A stretch of 17,097 nucleotides of DNA. It comes from JACCRE01 sp049790855 (GTDB lineage Bacteria; Planctomycetota; Planctomycetia; Planctomycetales; Planctomycetaceae). The notes under the pieces are model-generated. The model made no database searches, had not been told where the DNA came from, and saw only the letters and a program-made list of their open reading frames with translations. The DNA lies in NCBI GenBank assembly GCA_049790855.1, contig JBAQZJ010000058.1, positions 1-17,097 on the forward strand, given 5' to 3'. The position numbers and the translations under genes are program-made. This document shows positions 8,418 through 16,169 of this stretch, one piece after another (the first letter of the stretch is position 1; each line of letters opens with the position of its first letter).

Positions 8418-9722
8418 ATGAAGTCTCACGATTTTTCCCGCAGGACGTTTCTTCGCGGTGTCGGCGTGACGATGGCGCTGCCCTGGCTCGAGTCGGTTCC
8501 CGTCTGGGGCGACGAGACGACGACGCGGGAACCGGGCAGCGAACCGCCGGTCCGGCTGGCGGTGCTCTTCGCCGGCAACGGCTTTCACAGCAAAGAATGG
8601 TGGGCCGAAGGCGAGGGTCGCGAAATGCGGCTCGGCCAGGTGCTGGAGCCGCTTTCCGATGTTCGCGAGAAGATGCTTTTCGTTCGCGGCCTGTTCAACG
8701 CCGAGGCGCTGAAAGGCAACATCCACAGCTCGCAGACGGGCAACCTGCTCTCGGGAGCGCCGCTCGCGTCGGGCGGCGAGATCCGTTCGGGAACCAGCAT
8801 CGATCAACTCGTCGCGCAGCAGTACGGTCGATCGACGAAGGTGCCCAGCCTCGTGCTGGGCTGCGAAAAGTCGAACCCGTCGGTCCACAAGAACTATTCG
8901 ATGCTGTACAGCTCGCACATCTCGTGGAGCTCACCGACGACCCCGACGCCGCTCGAACTCTATCCGGCACTCGCATTCGACCGGTTGTTCAAGGACGGGG
9001 CCGACCGCGGCGACGAAAGCGTGCTCGACGCGGTTCTGGAAGACGCCTCCGAGATCCGCCGGCACGTCGGCACCGCCGATCGTCGCCGGATCGACGAATA
9101 CCTCGAATCGGTCCGCGAGGTCGAACGGCGGATTACGCAATCCGGCCGGCGCGGCGAGCTTCAAGGCTGGCGGCCGACGCTCGACAAACCCGACATGCCG
9201 CGACCCGCCGACGGAATTCCGCAGGACATCGCCGAGCACATGCGGCTGATGAGCGACATTCTCGTGCTCGGTTTCCGGACCGATGCGACGCGAGTCTGCA
9301 CGCTCAAACTTAACAACGATCACAGCTCGCTGCGGTTTCCGCATCTGGGGGTGGACTACATGATCCACCATCTGCTTTCGCACTCCGACACGAATGACTG
9401 GCTCAAGGTGAACCGGTTCTTCGTCGAGCAGCTCGCCTATATCGCCCGCAAGCTCGACGCGGTTCAGGAAGGCGAGCGGACGGCGCTCGACAACTCGATG
9501 ATCCTGTTCTGCTCGAGCATGCTCAACGGCAACCACGATGCGACGCAACTGCCCGTCGTGCTGCTCGGCGGCGGCGGCGGCAAACTCCGCACCGGGCGGG
9601 TGCTCGATTATCGCGACGCACCAAATCGCAAGATGTGCAGCCTCTACCTGTCGCTGCTCGACAAATGCGGCATCCGTCCGAAGTCTTTCGGCGACTCGGA
9701 AGAACCACTCGCCGACGTCTGA
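8418..9722 (+). CDS. DUF1552 family protein with twin-arginine signal
   Basis: This 434-residue protein opens with MKSHDFSRRTFLRG, a twin-arginine motif (Arg8-Arg9) followed by a weakly hydrophobic stretch, so it is probably exported folded by the Tat system. The rest is a DUF1552 domain: RLAVLFAGNGFHSKEWW near the N-terminus, a central LVLGCEKSNPSVHKNY and SHISWSSPTTPTP, a helical EYLESVREVERRI, then LKLNNDHSSLRFPHLGVDYMIHHLLSH and the C-terminal CSSMLNGNHDATQLPVVLLGGGGGKL. It ends in SFGDSEEPLADV, as family members commonly do. DUF1552 is thought to be related in fold to DUF1501 and alkaline-phosphatase-like proteins, but no activity is established. It almost always follows a DUF1592 gene, as here, so the two probably act together outside the cytoplasm. 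A weak CAGG precedes the ATG. Its stop lies 67 bp from that of the converging surface-protein gene, with no evident terminator hairpin between them. Confidence 0.93.
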   Translation: MKSHDFSRRTFLRGVGVTMALPWLESVPVWGDETTTREPGSEPPVRLAVLFAGNGFHSKEWWAEGEGREMRLGQVLEPLSDVREKMLFVRGLFNAEALKGNIHSSQTGNLLSGAPLASGGEIRSGTSIDQLVAQQYGRSTKVPSLVLGCEKSNPSVHKNYSMLYSSHISWSSPTTPTPLELYPALAFDRLFKDGADRGDESVLDAVLEDASEIRRHVGTADRRRIDEYLESVREVERRITQSGRRGELQGWRPTLDKPDMPRPADGIPQDIAEHMRLMSDILVLGFRTDATRVCTLKLNNDHSSLRFPHLGVDYMIHHLLSHSDTNDWLKVNRFFVEQLAYIARKLDAVQEGERTALDNSMILFCSSMLNGNHDATQLPVVLLGGGGGKLRTGRVLDYRDAPNRKMCSLYLSLLDKCGIRPKSFGDSEEPLADV

Positions 9723-9789
9723 CGGGCCGTCGAACGACTCTGCGGTCACTTGATACGACCGGCGCGACGGCTGCCTGAAAACGCGGTTC

Positions 9790-12700
9790 TCAAACCGGAA
9801 GTCTCCAACGGCCGGCGAGGGCGACGTCACTCGCCAGTCCGTAGCTGAAGACCCAATCGAGGTCGTCGAAGACGCCGCTGCCGTCGCTGTCGAGATACCA
9901 TTTCCCGTCGCGGACGACACCCACGTCGTCGAAACCGTCGCCGTTCCAGTCGCCGACGACGACCTGATCGCCCGCCAAGCCGTAGGCGAACGTGCGATCG
10001 GACGGATCCTGGCTGCGATGACCGTTGTCATCGAGCGTCCAGAGTCTGCCCCGGCGGAACCCGACTTCGTCGCGGCCATCGCCGTTCCAATCGCCGACGA
10101 CCGCAATGTCGCCCGACCTGCCGAACGTGAAGACGGCATCGCCGGCATCGAGTAACAGGTCGCCGTTGCCGTCGAGCGTCCAGACGCCGTTGCGGAACAC
10201 GCCCACTTCGTCGTCGCCGTCGCCGTCCCAGTCGCCGACGACCGGCGTATCGCCTGCACTGCCGAACTTGAATGCGGCGTCGCCGGCGTCGAACGTCATG
10301 CTGCCATTGAGATCGAGGTACCACCAGCCGCCGCGAAACACGCCGACCTCGTCGAACCCGTCTCCATTCCAGTCGCCGGCGACCGGTTCGTCGCCCGGCG
10401 AGCCGAACTTAAAGCCGAGGTCGGTCGACGCGTCGAACCGGCCGTCACCGTTTGCGTCGAGCGTCCAGGTTCCGGCTCGGAATATGGCGATCTCCCGGCG
10501 TTGAGGAACCGTTGCCGGACTCGTCACCGCGACGAGCGCCCAAGCACCGCGAACGGCGTACGCTCCCGCTGGACCGAACGCGGTCCGGCCGTCGGTCGCC
10601 TCGTAGTGAAAATCTTCGTCGAGATCGAAGTACCAATTGCCGTTCCGCAGCACGGCCGCCTGGTCTCGGCCGGTGCGATCCTCGAAGGCGGGACTCTGCC
10701 AGTTGCCCAGCAGCACCTGGTCGCCCGTGGCGCCGTAGAGCATCATCGCGTCGGCGTCGAGTCCGTCCCAACTGCCGTTGCGGTTGGCATCGGCGTACCA
10801 GTATCCGCCGCGGAACACCGACAACATCGGCAGCCCGGCGTTGTCCGGATCGCCGACCACGGGAACGTCGCCCGGCGAGCCGAAGGAGTAAATCGCGTCC
10901 GTTGCGGCAAACGAGTTCGTCCCGTCGGCGTCGAGATACCACATTCCTCCGCGAAAGACGCCGACTTCGTCGCGGCCGTCGCCGTCCCAGTCGCCGACGA
11001 CCGGCACATCGCCGTCGTTGCCGTAGTGGGCGACGATGTCGGCGGAATCGAATTGGCGATTGCCGTTGCGGTCGAGAGACCACCAGCCGTCGCGAAACAC
11101 GCCGACCTCGGTCAGCCCGTCGCCGTCCCAGTCGCCCGTCGCCGGCACGTCGCCCGCCAGGCCGTAACGGAACGTCGTATCGCCGGCGTCGTAGACGCCG
11201 TTCGAGTTCAAATCGAGCGTCCAGTATCCGTCCTTGAACGTCCCGATCTGGTCGAAGGGCTGGAAGCGGTGGTATTCGGCGTGGGCCTCGAAACCAGTGC
11301 CGTTTTCACCGGTCGCGCCGATCACATAGTCACCGCGTTCGTTCATCGCCGTGGGGGCTTCGTGAATGGAGGATACCCCGTCGGCAATGTCGAAGTATCG
11401 AATCTCTTCGTCGGCGGGGTTCGAGGCGAGATTGAACTGCCGGTAGGCGACACGGCAGTCGCCATTGAAGATTTCGCTCCAGCTGATCAGCAGCGTGTCG
11501 CGCCGAGACGCTGCTGCGACGGTCGGATGAATCACCTCGCCGACTGTCATTGACTGCGTCGTGACGACGCTCTCGCTAAACTCCATGCCAGTCATTGCCG
11601 AGATGTTTTCGGACGCAAAATGAATGGATTGGGTGTTCGCAGCAGAATAGTCGGCGACCCGCCAGGCGTAGAACACGTCGCCGGCTGCGTTCATGGCGAC
11701 GGACGGAAACTGAATAGATAAGTCGGATGAAGTCGCGATCGTCCGTTCTTCAAGTAGGACGGTACCATCGGCTTGTAACACTTGCCGCATAATGCTGTGC
11801 AAGCTGTCGGCGTAGACGATCGTGAACTCGCCGGTGACGGGGTTCATCGCCACATCGGCATTCGTCACACCGCTGATGTATCGACCATCGGTTGCCGGTG
11901 TGCCGTCCGCGTGAAAGACTTGGAAACGCGTGCTTCCCGCATTCTGCCACCAGGTGACGACGAACCGGCCGTCGTTGGCGACCGCGATGTTCGTGAATGA
12001 ACCGCTCGACGAGCTCTGGATCGAAGGCGCGTGAGCGATGAGTGTTCCATCGGCCGCAAATCGCGAAAAACGAACTTCAACCAGCGACGTAGCTGTGTTG
12101 CGTACGCCGTACGAAATGATGAAGCTACCGTCGACGGCCATGCCGATTGAAGCATGGGCATATCCCGAATATCCGCTGCCCAACGTGACTTGGCGATTCG
12201 TCGCATCAAGCGGCGTGCCGTCGGGACGAAACCGGCGGAAGAACAGCCCGACATTCGAGTTCCCGAAAACGACGACGTAGTGCCCATCAGGGGCGATGGC
12301 GACGTCGTCCGGGCCGAGACTATCGTCCGTCGACGAGACCGAGCCAGGCGAGATGCCGAACGACCACATCCCGTTCCGCAGGTGCCGCCCGTCGAGCCAC
12401 TCGTCGGCTCCGACGACGGTCAGCGTGACGGTCGCCGTCGACGTGTTGCCGTCCCCGTCGGTGACGGTGTAGCTGAACGTCTCGGTGGCCGTCCTGTTCC
12501 GCGGGAGCATGTAAGCGCCGGACGGATCAAAGACGAACGTGCCGTCGGCGTTGACAGTCAGTTTCGCACCCGAGTCGAGTGTGAACGTCGTGCCGACCAG
12601 TGCGGCGTCGCCGTTGACGGCCGTTACGACGAGCGGTCCGTCCGGCTCGTCGTCGTTCGCGACCACGTTTCCGGACGTCGGCTCATCTTCGTCGGCCGTC

Positions 12701-15700
12701 ACGGCGTCATCACTGGCGACCGGCAGATCGGGCACCGGCGTGACGATGACCGTCACGACGGCGAAGCCGACGTTGTCCCACGTGTCGCGAGCGCCGATCG
12801 CGAACGCATCCGGTCCGTTGTAATCCTCGTTCGGCGTATAGACGAACGTGCCGTCGGCATTCACGACGACGGTACCGTGGTCGGCCTCTTCAAACAGCTC
12901 GAACGTGAGTGCATCGCCCTCGGGATCGTTCGCGGTCACGGTTCCGGAACCGCTGCCGTCCTCGGCGAGTTCGATCGTTGTACCGGACGCCGTCGGATCG
13001 GCGTTGAGTTGGAGTGCAAACGGTTCGCGTCCATGTACGCCGTCGTCGGCCACGAAGTAGAGCGTCCCACCGACCGCCTTCAGGAGCGTGGGACGTGAAG
13101 AACCGGTTCCAGGATTCACATCCGCAGCCAGCACCGTTCCCGACGTTGTTCCGTCCGCCTGCCAGAGTTCCGTTCCGAGGCCTGAGACGAAGACCGGGAA
13201 ATAGACAGTCGAAGCGACCGCTGCCAGAGGGCCCAGGGCGCTTTCCGAATCGAAATCCGTCACGCGGAAAGTGCCGGCGACGGTTCCATCGGTCCTCCAG
13301 ATCTCGTGGCCGGTCGTCGGCTCGTAGGCTCTGAAATACAACATCGAGCCGGCCGCTGTGAGAAAGAAAATGTTTGAATCGTCCGGTCCGGGGATATTGT
13401 TGGTCAGGCGGACGGTTCCCGCCTCCGCCCCGTCGGTTTTCCAGAGTTCCTGGCCGGCCACGTCGTCGGTCGCGAGGAAGAACAGCGTCGAGCCGACCGC
13501 CGTCAGCGAATGCGGGTCGGACGAGTCGTTCCAGCCGGGCATGATGTCTTTGAGGAGCATTGTGCCGGCGGTGGTGCCGTCAGTCTTCCAAAGCTCATGA
13601 CCCAGCTCTGGCGTGGTCGCCGTGAAATACAGCGTGTCGTCGATGGCAATCAGACTCGTCGGACTCTTGATGCTCTCGCCGGACACCGGTTCGACCACGC
13701 GAACAGTCCCGGCCTCGGTGCCGTCCGTTTTCCACAATTCGTGCGGTCCGAAATCCTCCGAAGCGGCGGTGAAATAGAGTATCGAGCCGACGGCCGTCAG
13801 GGACTTGGGGTACGAACCCCACATCCCCGGTCGCAGGTCGATCACACGAACCGTCCCTGCCTCTGTTCCGTCTGACTTCCAAATCTCATGTCCGTACGGC
13901 ACAGCATTGCCGGCGAAGTAAAGCGTTTGTCCGACCGCCGTCAGTTCGGTGTAATTTGCCCACTCTCGTCCCGGTGCGATGTCGATGACGCGCACCGTTC
14001 CCGCCGTGGTGCCGTCCGACTTCCACAGGGCGTCTCCGTCGGTCGGATCGCCGGCGATGAAGTACAACGTCGTGCCGACCGCCGTCAGTTTGCGAGCGTC
14101 TGCCGGAGCACTGTCCGCCCCAGCGGTCGTCACGCGATACGTTCCCGCGGAAGTCCCGTCGGTCCGCCAGATTTCACGACCGGCTCCGGAATCGGCGGTG
14201 AAGTAGGTGATCCCGCCGATCGCCGTCCATTCTTCAACAGACGAGTCGAGCGTTTTCGTATTGAGATCGATCAGCGGCGACGTTCCTTCGGTTGTGCCGT
14301 CGCTCGTCCAGACTTCTTGTCCACCGGCGAGGTCATACGCGCCGAAGAAGACGGTCGAGCCGAGCGCCGTGGCCGCCAGCGGATCATCCAGCGGACCCGC
14401 CGCACCAGGGTCGAAATCCGCGAGTCGAATCGCGCCAGCCCCGGTGCCGTCGGTTCGCCAGACGCCGCCGTTGGCTCCCTCTGATGCCACAAAGTAAAGG
14501 CTCGATCCGATGGCGCTCAAATATCGCGGCTCTGTCAGGACGCCGCCGGCGGGAAGGTTCCCGACGCGAACCGTGCCCGCGGCCGTTCCGTCGCTCATCC
14601 AGAGACGCCGCTCGCTGTTGTCTTCATCCAGTGCTGAAAAGAACACCTTCGAGCCGACCGCCACGAGGCTTCGCGGCGACGAGGAGGTGGTTCCGGACCA
14701 AAGGTCCGTGACCATAACGGTACCGTTCGCCGTACCGTCGCTCGTCCATAGTTCGTTACCGGTATAGGCGCCGCCTTGCCCGGGGCCGCTAAAAAAGAGC
14801 TTGGACCCGACTGCCGTCAAATTCGCCGGCCCGGCAACACCGAATTGGGAGAAGAGTTTCTTGATCAGCACGGTGCCGGCATCCGTGCCATCAGTCTTCC
14901 ATAGTTCGGCGGCACCGGCCGATCGAGCAGCAAAGTAGTACAGCGTCGATCCAATCGCGGTCAGATCCGCCGGATAGGATGACCCAAACGGTTCGTGGTC
15001 TTTGACAAGCACCGTGCCGGCTTCGGATCCGTCTGTCTTCCAGAGTTCCCGGTTCGCCGGGCCGTCGGTCGCCGTGAAGTAGAGCGTCGAGCCGACGACG
15101 GTCAGTTCCTGGGGCAGCGACGACTCACTGCCGGCGTTGATGTCGGCGACACGCATCGTGCCGGCGGTCGTGCCGTCAGTCTTCCAGAGCTCCGTACCGC
15201 CCGCGGCGTCCGTCGCGACGAAGAAAACGGTCGAGCCGATCGCGGCAATTTCGGTCGGTTGTGTGTTCCAGGTGGGACGATCGGGGTCGGGGACGGGTTC
15301 GAGATCGGCGACCTTCACGGTGCCCGCCGTCGTGCCGTCCGAGCTCCAGAGCTCCTTCTGCTGCGACTGGCTGCCGTTGGCCGTGAAATAGAGCGTCGAA
15401 CCGACGGAGGTCAGCCCCCGCGGATCGAACCAGCCCGAGGCCGCGTTCGTGATCTGGACGGTCCCTCCGGCGGTGCCGTCGGTCTTCCACAGCTGCCGTC
15501 CGCCTTGAGCAATTTGTGCCGTGAAGAACACGGTCGAACCGACAGTCGTGAATTCTTGCGGATCGGAACTGTAGGTTGCCGAGACGTTGAGATCCCCCAG
15601 CAGCACCGGCGTTGCTGCCAGCAGCAACCGGTCTTCCAGTCGCTCGACGGCGGCGGGACGGGATGCGACACGGGATCGCCTGGGCCTGCGAGGCAGGCCG

Positions 15701-15723
15701 CGGAACAAGTCGAGCGACGGCAT
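9790..15723 (-). CDS. Giant multi-repeat surface protein: LEPRxLL-like N-terminus, ELWxxDGT repeats, cadherin/VCBS-like domains, FG-GAP-like repeats
   Basis: From the ATG at 15723 the protein has 1977 residues. Residues 1-36 are arginine-rich and contain VERLEDRLLLAA (LEDRLLL at 29-35), a variant of the planctomycete LEPRxLL surface-protein motif; there is no ordinary hydrophobic signal peptide. Residues about 40-905 carry 17 ELWxxDGTxxGT repeats of about 48 residues, closing with a half repeat (GREPFALQLN). Residues about 907-1104 hold two cadherin-like/VCBS-type domains (VNADGTFVYTPNEDYNG, VNADGTFVFDPSGAY). Residues about 1105-1490 form a looser block with recurring DGxFVV and RFxxDGTP phrases, probably a beta-propeller. 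Residues about 1493-1977 are ten FG-GAP/EF-hand-like repeats with GDWDGDG calcium loops. The role inferred is an extracellular adhesive or structural protein; no catalytic domain is visible. A GTG start at 15756 (11 residues more) is possible but lacks a spaced ribosome site. The gene stands alone on its strand, facing the DUF1552 gene. Confidence 0.92.
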   Translation of the reverse strand: MPSLDLFRGLPRRPRRSRVASRPAAVERLEDRLLLAATPVLLGDLNVSATYSSDPQEFTTVGSTVFFTAQIAQGGRQLWKTDGTAGGTVQITNAASGWFDPRGLTSVGSTLYFTANGSQSQQKELWSSDGTTAGTVKVADLEPVPDPDRPTWNTQPTEIAAIGSTVFFVATDAAGGTELWKTDGTTAGTMRVADINAGSESSLPQELTVVGSTLYFTATDGPANRELWKTDGSEAGTVLVKDHEPFGSSYPADLTAIGSTLYYFAARSAGAAELWKTDGTDAGTVLIKKLFSQFGVAGPANLTAVGSKLFFSGPGQGGAYTGNELWTSDGTANGTVMVTDLWSGTTSSSPRSLVAVGSKVFFSALDEDNSERRLWMSDGTAAGTVRVGNLPAGGVLTEPRYLSAIGSSLYFVASEGANGGVWRTDGTGAGAIRLADFDPGAAGPLDDPLAATALGSTVFFGAYDLAGGQEVWTSDGTTEGTSPLIDLNTKTLDSSVEEWTAIGGITYFTADSGAGREIWRTDGTSAGTYRVTTAGADSAPADARKLTAVGTTLYFIAGDPTDGDALWKSDGTTAGTVRVIDIAPGREWANYTELTAVGQTLYFAGNAVPYGHEIWKSDGTEAGTVRVIDLRPGMWGSYPKSLTAVGSILYFTAASEDFGPHELWKTDGTEAGTVRVVEPVSGESIKSPTSLIAIDDTLYFTATTPELGHELWKTDGTTAGTMLLKDIMPGWNDSSDPHSLTAVGSTLFFLATDDVAGQELWKTDGAEAGTVRLTNNIPGPDDSNIFFLTAAGSMLYFRAYEPTTGHEIWRTDGTVAGTFRVTDFDSESALGPLAAVASTVYFPVFVSGLGTELWQADGTTSGTVLAADVNPGTGSSRPTLLKAVGGTLYFVADDGVHGREPFALQLNADPTASGTTIELAEDGSGSGTVTANDPEGDALTFELFEEADHGTVVVNADGTFVYTPNEDYNGPDAFAIGARDTWDNVGFAVVTVIVTPVPDLPVASDDAVTADEDEPTSGNVVANDDEPDGPLVVTAVNGDAALVGTTFTLDSGAKLTVNADGTFVFDPSGAYMLPRNRTATETFSYTVTDGDGNTSTATVTLTVVGADEWLDGRHLRNGMWSFGISPGSVSSTDDSLGPDDVAIAPDGHYVVVFGNSNVGLFFRRFRPDGTPLDATNRQVTLGSGYSGYAHASIGMAVDGSFIISYGVRNTATSLVEVRFSRFAADGTLIAHAPSIQSSSSGSFTNIAVANDGRFVVTWWQNAGSTRFQVFHADGTPATDGRYISGVTNADVAMNPVTGEFTIVYADSLHSIMRQVLQADGTVLLEERTIATSSDLSIQFPSVAMNAAGDVFYAWRVADYSAANTQSIHFASENISAMTGMEFSESVVTTQSMTVGEVIHPTVAAASRRDTLLISWSEIFNGDCRVAYRQFNLASNPADEEIRYFDIADGVSSIHEAPTAMNERGDYVIGATGENGTGFEAHAEYHRFQPFDQIGTFKDGYWTLDLNSNGVYDAGDTTFRYGLAGDVPATGDWDGDGLTEVGVFRDGWWSLDRNGNRQFDSADIVAHYGNDGDVPVVGDWDGDGRDEVGVFRGGMWYLDADGTNSFAATDAIYSFGSPGDVPVVGDPDNAGLPMLSVFRGGYWYADANRNGSWDGLDADAMMLYGATGDQVLLGNWQSPAFEDRTGRDQAAVLRNGNWYFDLDEDFHYEATDGRTAFGPAGAYAVRGAWALVAVTSPATVPQRREIAIFRAGTWTLDANGDGRFDASTDLGFKFGSPGDEPVAGDWNGDGFDEVGVFRGGWWYLDLNGSMTFDAGDAAFKFGSAGDTPVVGDWDGDGDDEVGVFRNGVWTLDGNGDLLLDAGDAVFTFGRSGDIAVVGDWNGDGRDEVGFRRGRLWTLDDNGHRSQDPSDRTFAYGLAGDQVVVGDWNGDGFDDVGVVRDGKWYLDSDGSGVFDDLDWVFSYGLASDVALAGRWRLPV
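9793..11247 (-). repeat. Ten tandem FG-GAP/EF-hand-like coding repeats (about 141-168 nt each)
   Basis: The C-terminal 485 residues of the surface protein consist of ten units of 44-56 residues reading VGVFRxGxWxLDxNGxxxFDxxDxxFxFGxxGDxPVVGDWDGDGxDE. Each typical unit has two possible calcium loops: a dockerin-like DxNxNGxxDxxD and the DxDGDGxDE of FG-GAP/VCBS proteins. Units 3, 4 and 5, counted from the N-terminal side, have lost most of the second loop, and units 4 and 5 carry short insertions. Unit 10 is cut after GRWRLPV at the C-terminus. A 31-bp stretch is identical between 10216-10246 and 10975-11005 (units 7 and 2). Confidence 0.85.
13132..15608 (-). repeat. Seventeen ELWxxDGTxxGT coding repeats (about 145 nt period)
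   Basis: Seventeen copies of [EQRGA]-[LIV]-W-x2-D-G-x3-G-[TA] run from 15495 to 13132, averaging 48 residues apart. Each unit reads roughly LTAVGSTLYFTATDGxxGxELWKTDGTxAGTVRVxDIxPGxxSS. Copy 8 (GVWRTDGTGAGA) is the most degenerate and copy 15 reads TDGAEAGT. The family is known as ELWxxDGT repeat proteins. The length and pattern of four short strands per unit suit beta-propeller blades, but no structure is known to me. Confidence 0.88.
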
Positions 15724-15791
15724 GAGCACTGGAAAGATCGAGAATCGCGGCAACACCCTGCCGGGACGGACCCCCGACAGGCGAAAAGACC

Positions 15792-15820
15792 CATCTTCGG
15801 ACAGACGAAAGTCGCGTCAA
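15792..15820 (-). promoter_or_regulatory. Weak promoter-like pair for the surface-protein gene
   Basis: On the minus strand TTGACG (15820-15815) is followed after 17 bp by AAGATG (15797-15792), about 70 bases before the ATG at 15723. The -35 matches consensus at five of six positions; the -10 is poor. It is listed mainly because the direct repeats just upstream fall where activator sites would. Confidence 0.22.
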
Positions 15821-15827
15821 CCGCAAA

Positions 15828-15879
15828 TCAGGCGACCTTCGGCCGATTTCAGGCGAGCCTCTGAGCCGTTCTCAAGCGA
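15828..15879. promoter_or_regulatory. Spaced direct repeats TCAGGCGA upstream of the surface-protein gene
   Basis: TCAGGCGA occurs at 15828-15835 and 15849-15856, start to start 21 bp (two helical turns). A 7-of-8 copy, TCAAGCGA, lies at 15872-15879, 23 bp further on. They stand directly upstream of the weak TTGACG element, as tandem sites for a transcription activator would. The binding protein is unknown and the motif is not one I recognise. Confidence 0.35.
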
Positions 15880-15884
15880 GAACG
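15867..15884. repeat. Perfect 7-bp inverted repeat with 4-base loop
   Basis: CGTTCTC-AAGC-GAGAACG can form a seven-pair stem with a tetraloop. No T-run follows on either strand, so it is not a typical intrinsic terminator. It overlaps the third, imperfect direct-repeat copy and may be a dyad operator. Confidence 0.4.
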
Positions 15885-16005
15885 CGATTGTCGACAGTCC
15901 GGCACAGCCCTCGTCGGCGACGGCCCGATGAAGAGAATGCAGGCGGGCGTGCCGATGGTCACGTTGTGTCGGTCCCGGCGAAAGCGTCTCGCTCGAGGGG
16001 TCGCC

Positions 16006-16144
16006 TCAAGCCGGAATCTCTTGCACGATCCGGCAGGGTTCGACACCGGTGAGGCGCGCGCCCGAACTCGCCGCCGAGCTCGACGAACGTTTCGTCGAGC
16101 ATGCTGCGACGTTCCAGGGCGGTGATCAGGCGATCGCCTTCCTC
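16006..16144 (-). pseudogene. DUF1501 gene relic (C-terminal pieces joined by an internal deletion with frame change)
   Basis: Read on the minus strand, about 16138-16052 gives GDRLITALERRSMLDETFVE and then LGGEFGRAP. This strongly resembles the DUF1501 stretch with the pattern LLxDLxxRGLLDxTLVxxGGEFGRTP. A different frame then gives RLTGVEPCRIVQEIPA and a stop (16056-16006), which looks like the extreme C-terminus of DUF1501 proteins (RLTxVxGxVVxEILA). In intact members roughly 80-100 residues separate these parts, so the middle is missing and the frame is shifted at the GC-only junction near 16053-16060. The rest of the gene upstream is gone; the OYE stop codon lies within 30 bases. DUF1501 proteins are Tat-exported planctomycete proteins usually paired with DUF1549/DUF1553 genes, none of which is here. 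Confidence 0.6.
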
Positions 16145-16169
16145 CGCCCTGAGCCGCGCGACGATCGGC

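Larger units (their letters stand above)
15724..16169. other. Non-protein-coding interval upstream of the surface-protein gene
   Basis: These 446 bases between the OYE stop and the surface-protein ATG hold no convincing intact gene. Nearest the OYE gene is a DUF1501 relic (16006-16144). The rest holds direct repeats, a short hairpin and a weak promoter-like pair, all listed separately. The small open frames here (65 codons on either strand) are arginine-rich and resemble no protein I know. Confidence 0.6.

Noticed and set aside
9723..9789. Terminator between the convergent DUF1552 and surface-protein genes
   Set aside because: No stem with a following T-run was found on either strand.
8931..10259. 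442-codon minus-strand open frame spanning the convergent gene ends
   Set aside because: It overlaps both the DUF1552 gene and the FG-GAP-like repeats in wrong frames; its low-complexity Ser/Ala/Thr/Arg half is a frame-shifted reading of the repeats.
9790..15608. Regular 141-148-nt periodicity suggesting a CRISPR or satellite array
   Set aside because: The units are imperfect, keep the reading frame and encode conserved protein repeats, so they are coding repeats.
15724..15756. GTG start at 15756 for the surface protein
   Set aside because: The only purine-rich sequence touches the start codon, and LEPRxLL-type proteins typically begin a short distance before the arginine-rich stretch, which favours the ATG at 15723. 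It remains possible.
15928..16125. 65-codon plus-strand open frame
   Set aside because: It is arginine-rich, unlike any known protein, without a ribosome site, and overlaps the minus-strand DUF1501 relic.
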